Source: Actinoplanes regularis
GTDB taxonomy: Bacteria; Actinomycetota; Actinomycetes; Mycobacteriales; Micromonosporaceae
NCBI RefSeq assembly: GCF_900188005.1
Contig: NZ_FZNR01000003.1
Location: forward strand, 372,001 to 436,000
Length of the DNA: 64,000 bases
Reading direction: 5' to 3'
The position numbers were made by a program, and so were the translations under genes. Shown piece after piece: positions 63,806 through 64,000 of the stretch. The notes under the pieces were generated by a model. It had not been told where the DNA came from. It ran no database searches and saw only the letters and a program-made list of their open reading frames with translations. How positions within the stretch are numbered: the stretch's first letter is position 1; each line of letters opens with the position of its first letter.

Positions 63806-64000
63806 TCAGCCCTCGAAGGCGCCGAACTTGACGACGGTGACCTTGATGTCGGCGCCGCTGGGCGCCGTGTAGGTCACGGTCTGGCCCGGGCGGGCGCCGA
63901 GGATCGCCTTGCCGAGCGCTGACTCCGGCGAATACACCGTCAGGTCGGTGGTGGAGGAGATCTCGCGCGAGCCGAGCAGGAAGGTCTCGGTGTCGCTCTG
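63806..64000 (-). CDS. greA: Transcription elongation factor GreA, 5' end beyond window
   Basis: The last 64 residues are present: the FKBP-like C-terminal domain (DLTVYSPESALGKAILGARPGQTVTYTAP, then IKVTVVKFGAFEG and a TGA stop). GreA rescues backtracked RNA polymerase. Confidence 0.88.
   Translation of the reverse strand, partial: QSDTETFLLGSREISSTTDLTVYSPESALGKAILGARPGQTVTYTAPSGADIKVTVVKFGAFEG

Overview
The window is chromosomal DNA of a high-GC actinomycete, most likely a member of the Micromonosporaceae close to Actinoplanes. This rests on strong GC bias at third codon positions, many GTG and TTG starts, the gene orders mfd / SurA-like lipoprotein / mazG / DUF885 and eno / divIC / DUF501 / ppx, and a bldA-type tRNA-Leu(TAA). 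The taxon is an inference from layout, not from a database search.

Layout. 1-6.2 kb: a truncated APS-kinase fusion, a secreted GH26-like hydrolase and a tightly overlapped four-gene ABC-2 export operon. 6.2-8.3 kb: a two-gene accessory module (DUF4365 nuclease-fold protein plus an unknown partner) set between two related terminator repeats. 8.3-25 kb: core metabolism and maintenance (ppc, hypX, mfd, mazG, PilZ protein, eno, divIC, ppx). 25-32.4 kb: a family 5 uracil-DNA glycosylase, a DUF4129/MoxR/DUF58 membrane operon, a type II NADH dehydrogenase and the bldA-type tRNA. 32.6-46.3 kb: Bax-inhibitor-like protein, thiolase, two SGNH hydrolases, cystathionine beta-synthase, rnz with a structured leader, and a polyphosphate pair (ppk2 and a CYTH-CHAD protein). 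57.4-64 kb: msrA, HIT protein, metB, amidase, ilvA, a degenerate M48-like protein and the end of greA.

The main accessory feature is an integrated element of about 11 kb (46421-57484) between 10-bp core repeats. It sits in the 3' end of msrA. The displaced native 3' end of msrA is still readable at the left junction (46337-46420), and the element supplies a diverged in-frame replacement at the right junction, so msrA stays intact. The element carries a large serine recombinase, a DUF2637/HTH membrane protein, a leftward cassette of a radical SAM-SPASM enzyme, a translationally coupled 56-residue candidate precursor peptide and an aminoglycoside-phosphotransferase-like kinase, small Cys-motif proteins, an XRE-TPR regulator with a GNAT enzyme, a remarkable 104-bp dyad with six symmetric GTGAC sites, and a rightward run ending in a P27-like terminase small subunit. 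No transfer ATPase, replication protein, large terminase or capsid gene is visible. The best reading is a compact integrative island or phage-satellite-like element with a RiPP-type cargo. The cassette, the dyad and the msrA swap are the strongest candidates for something not yet described.
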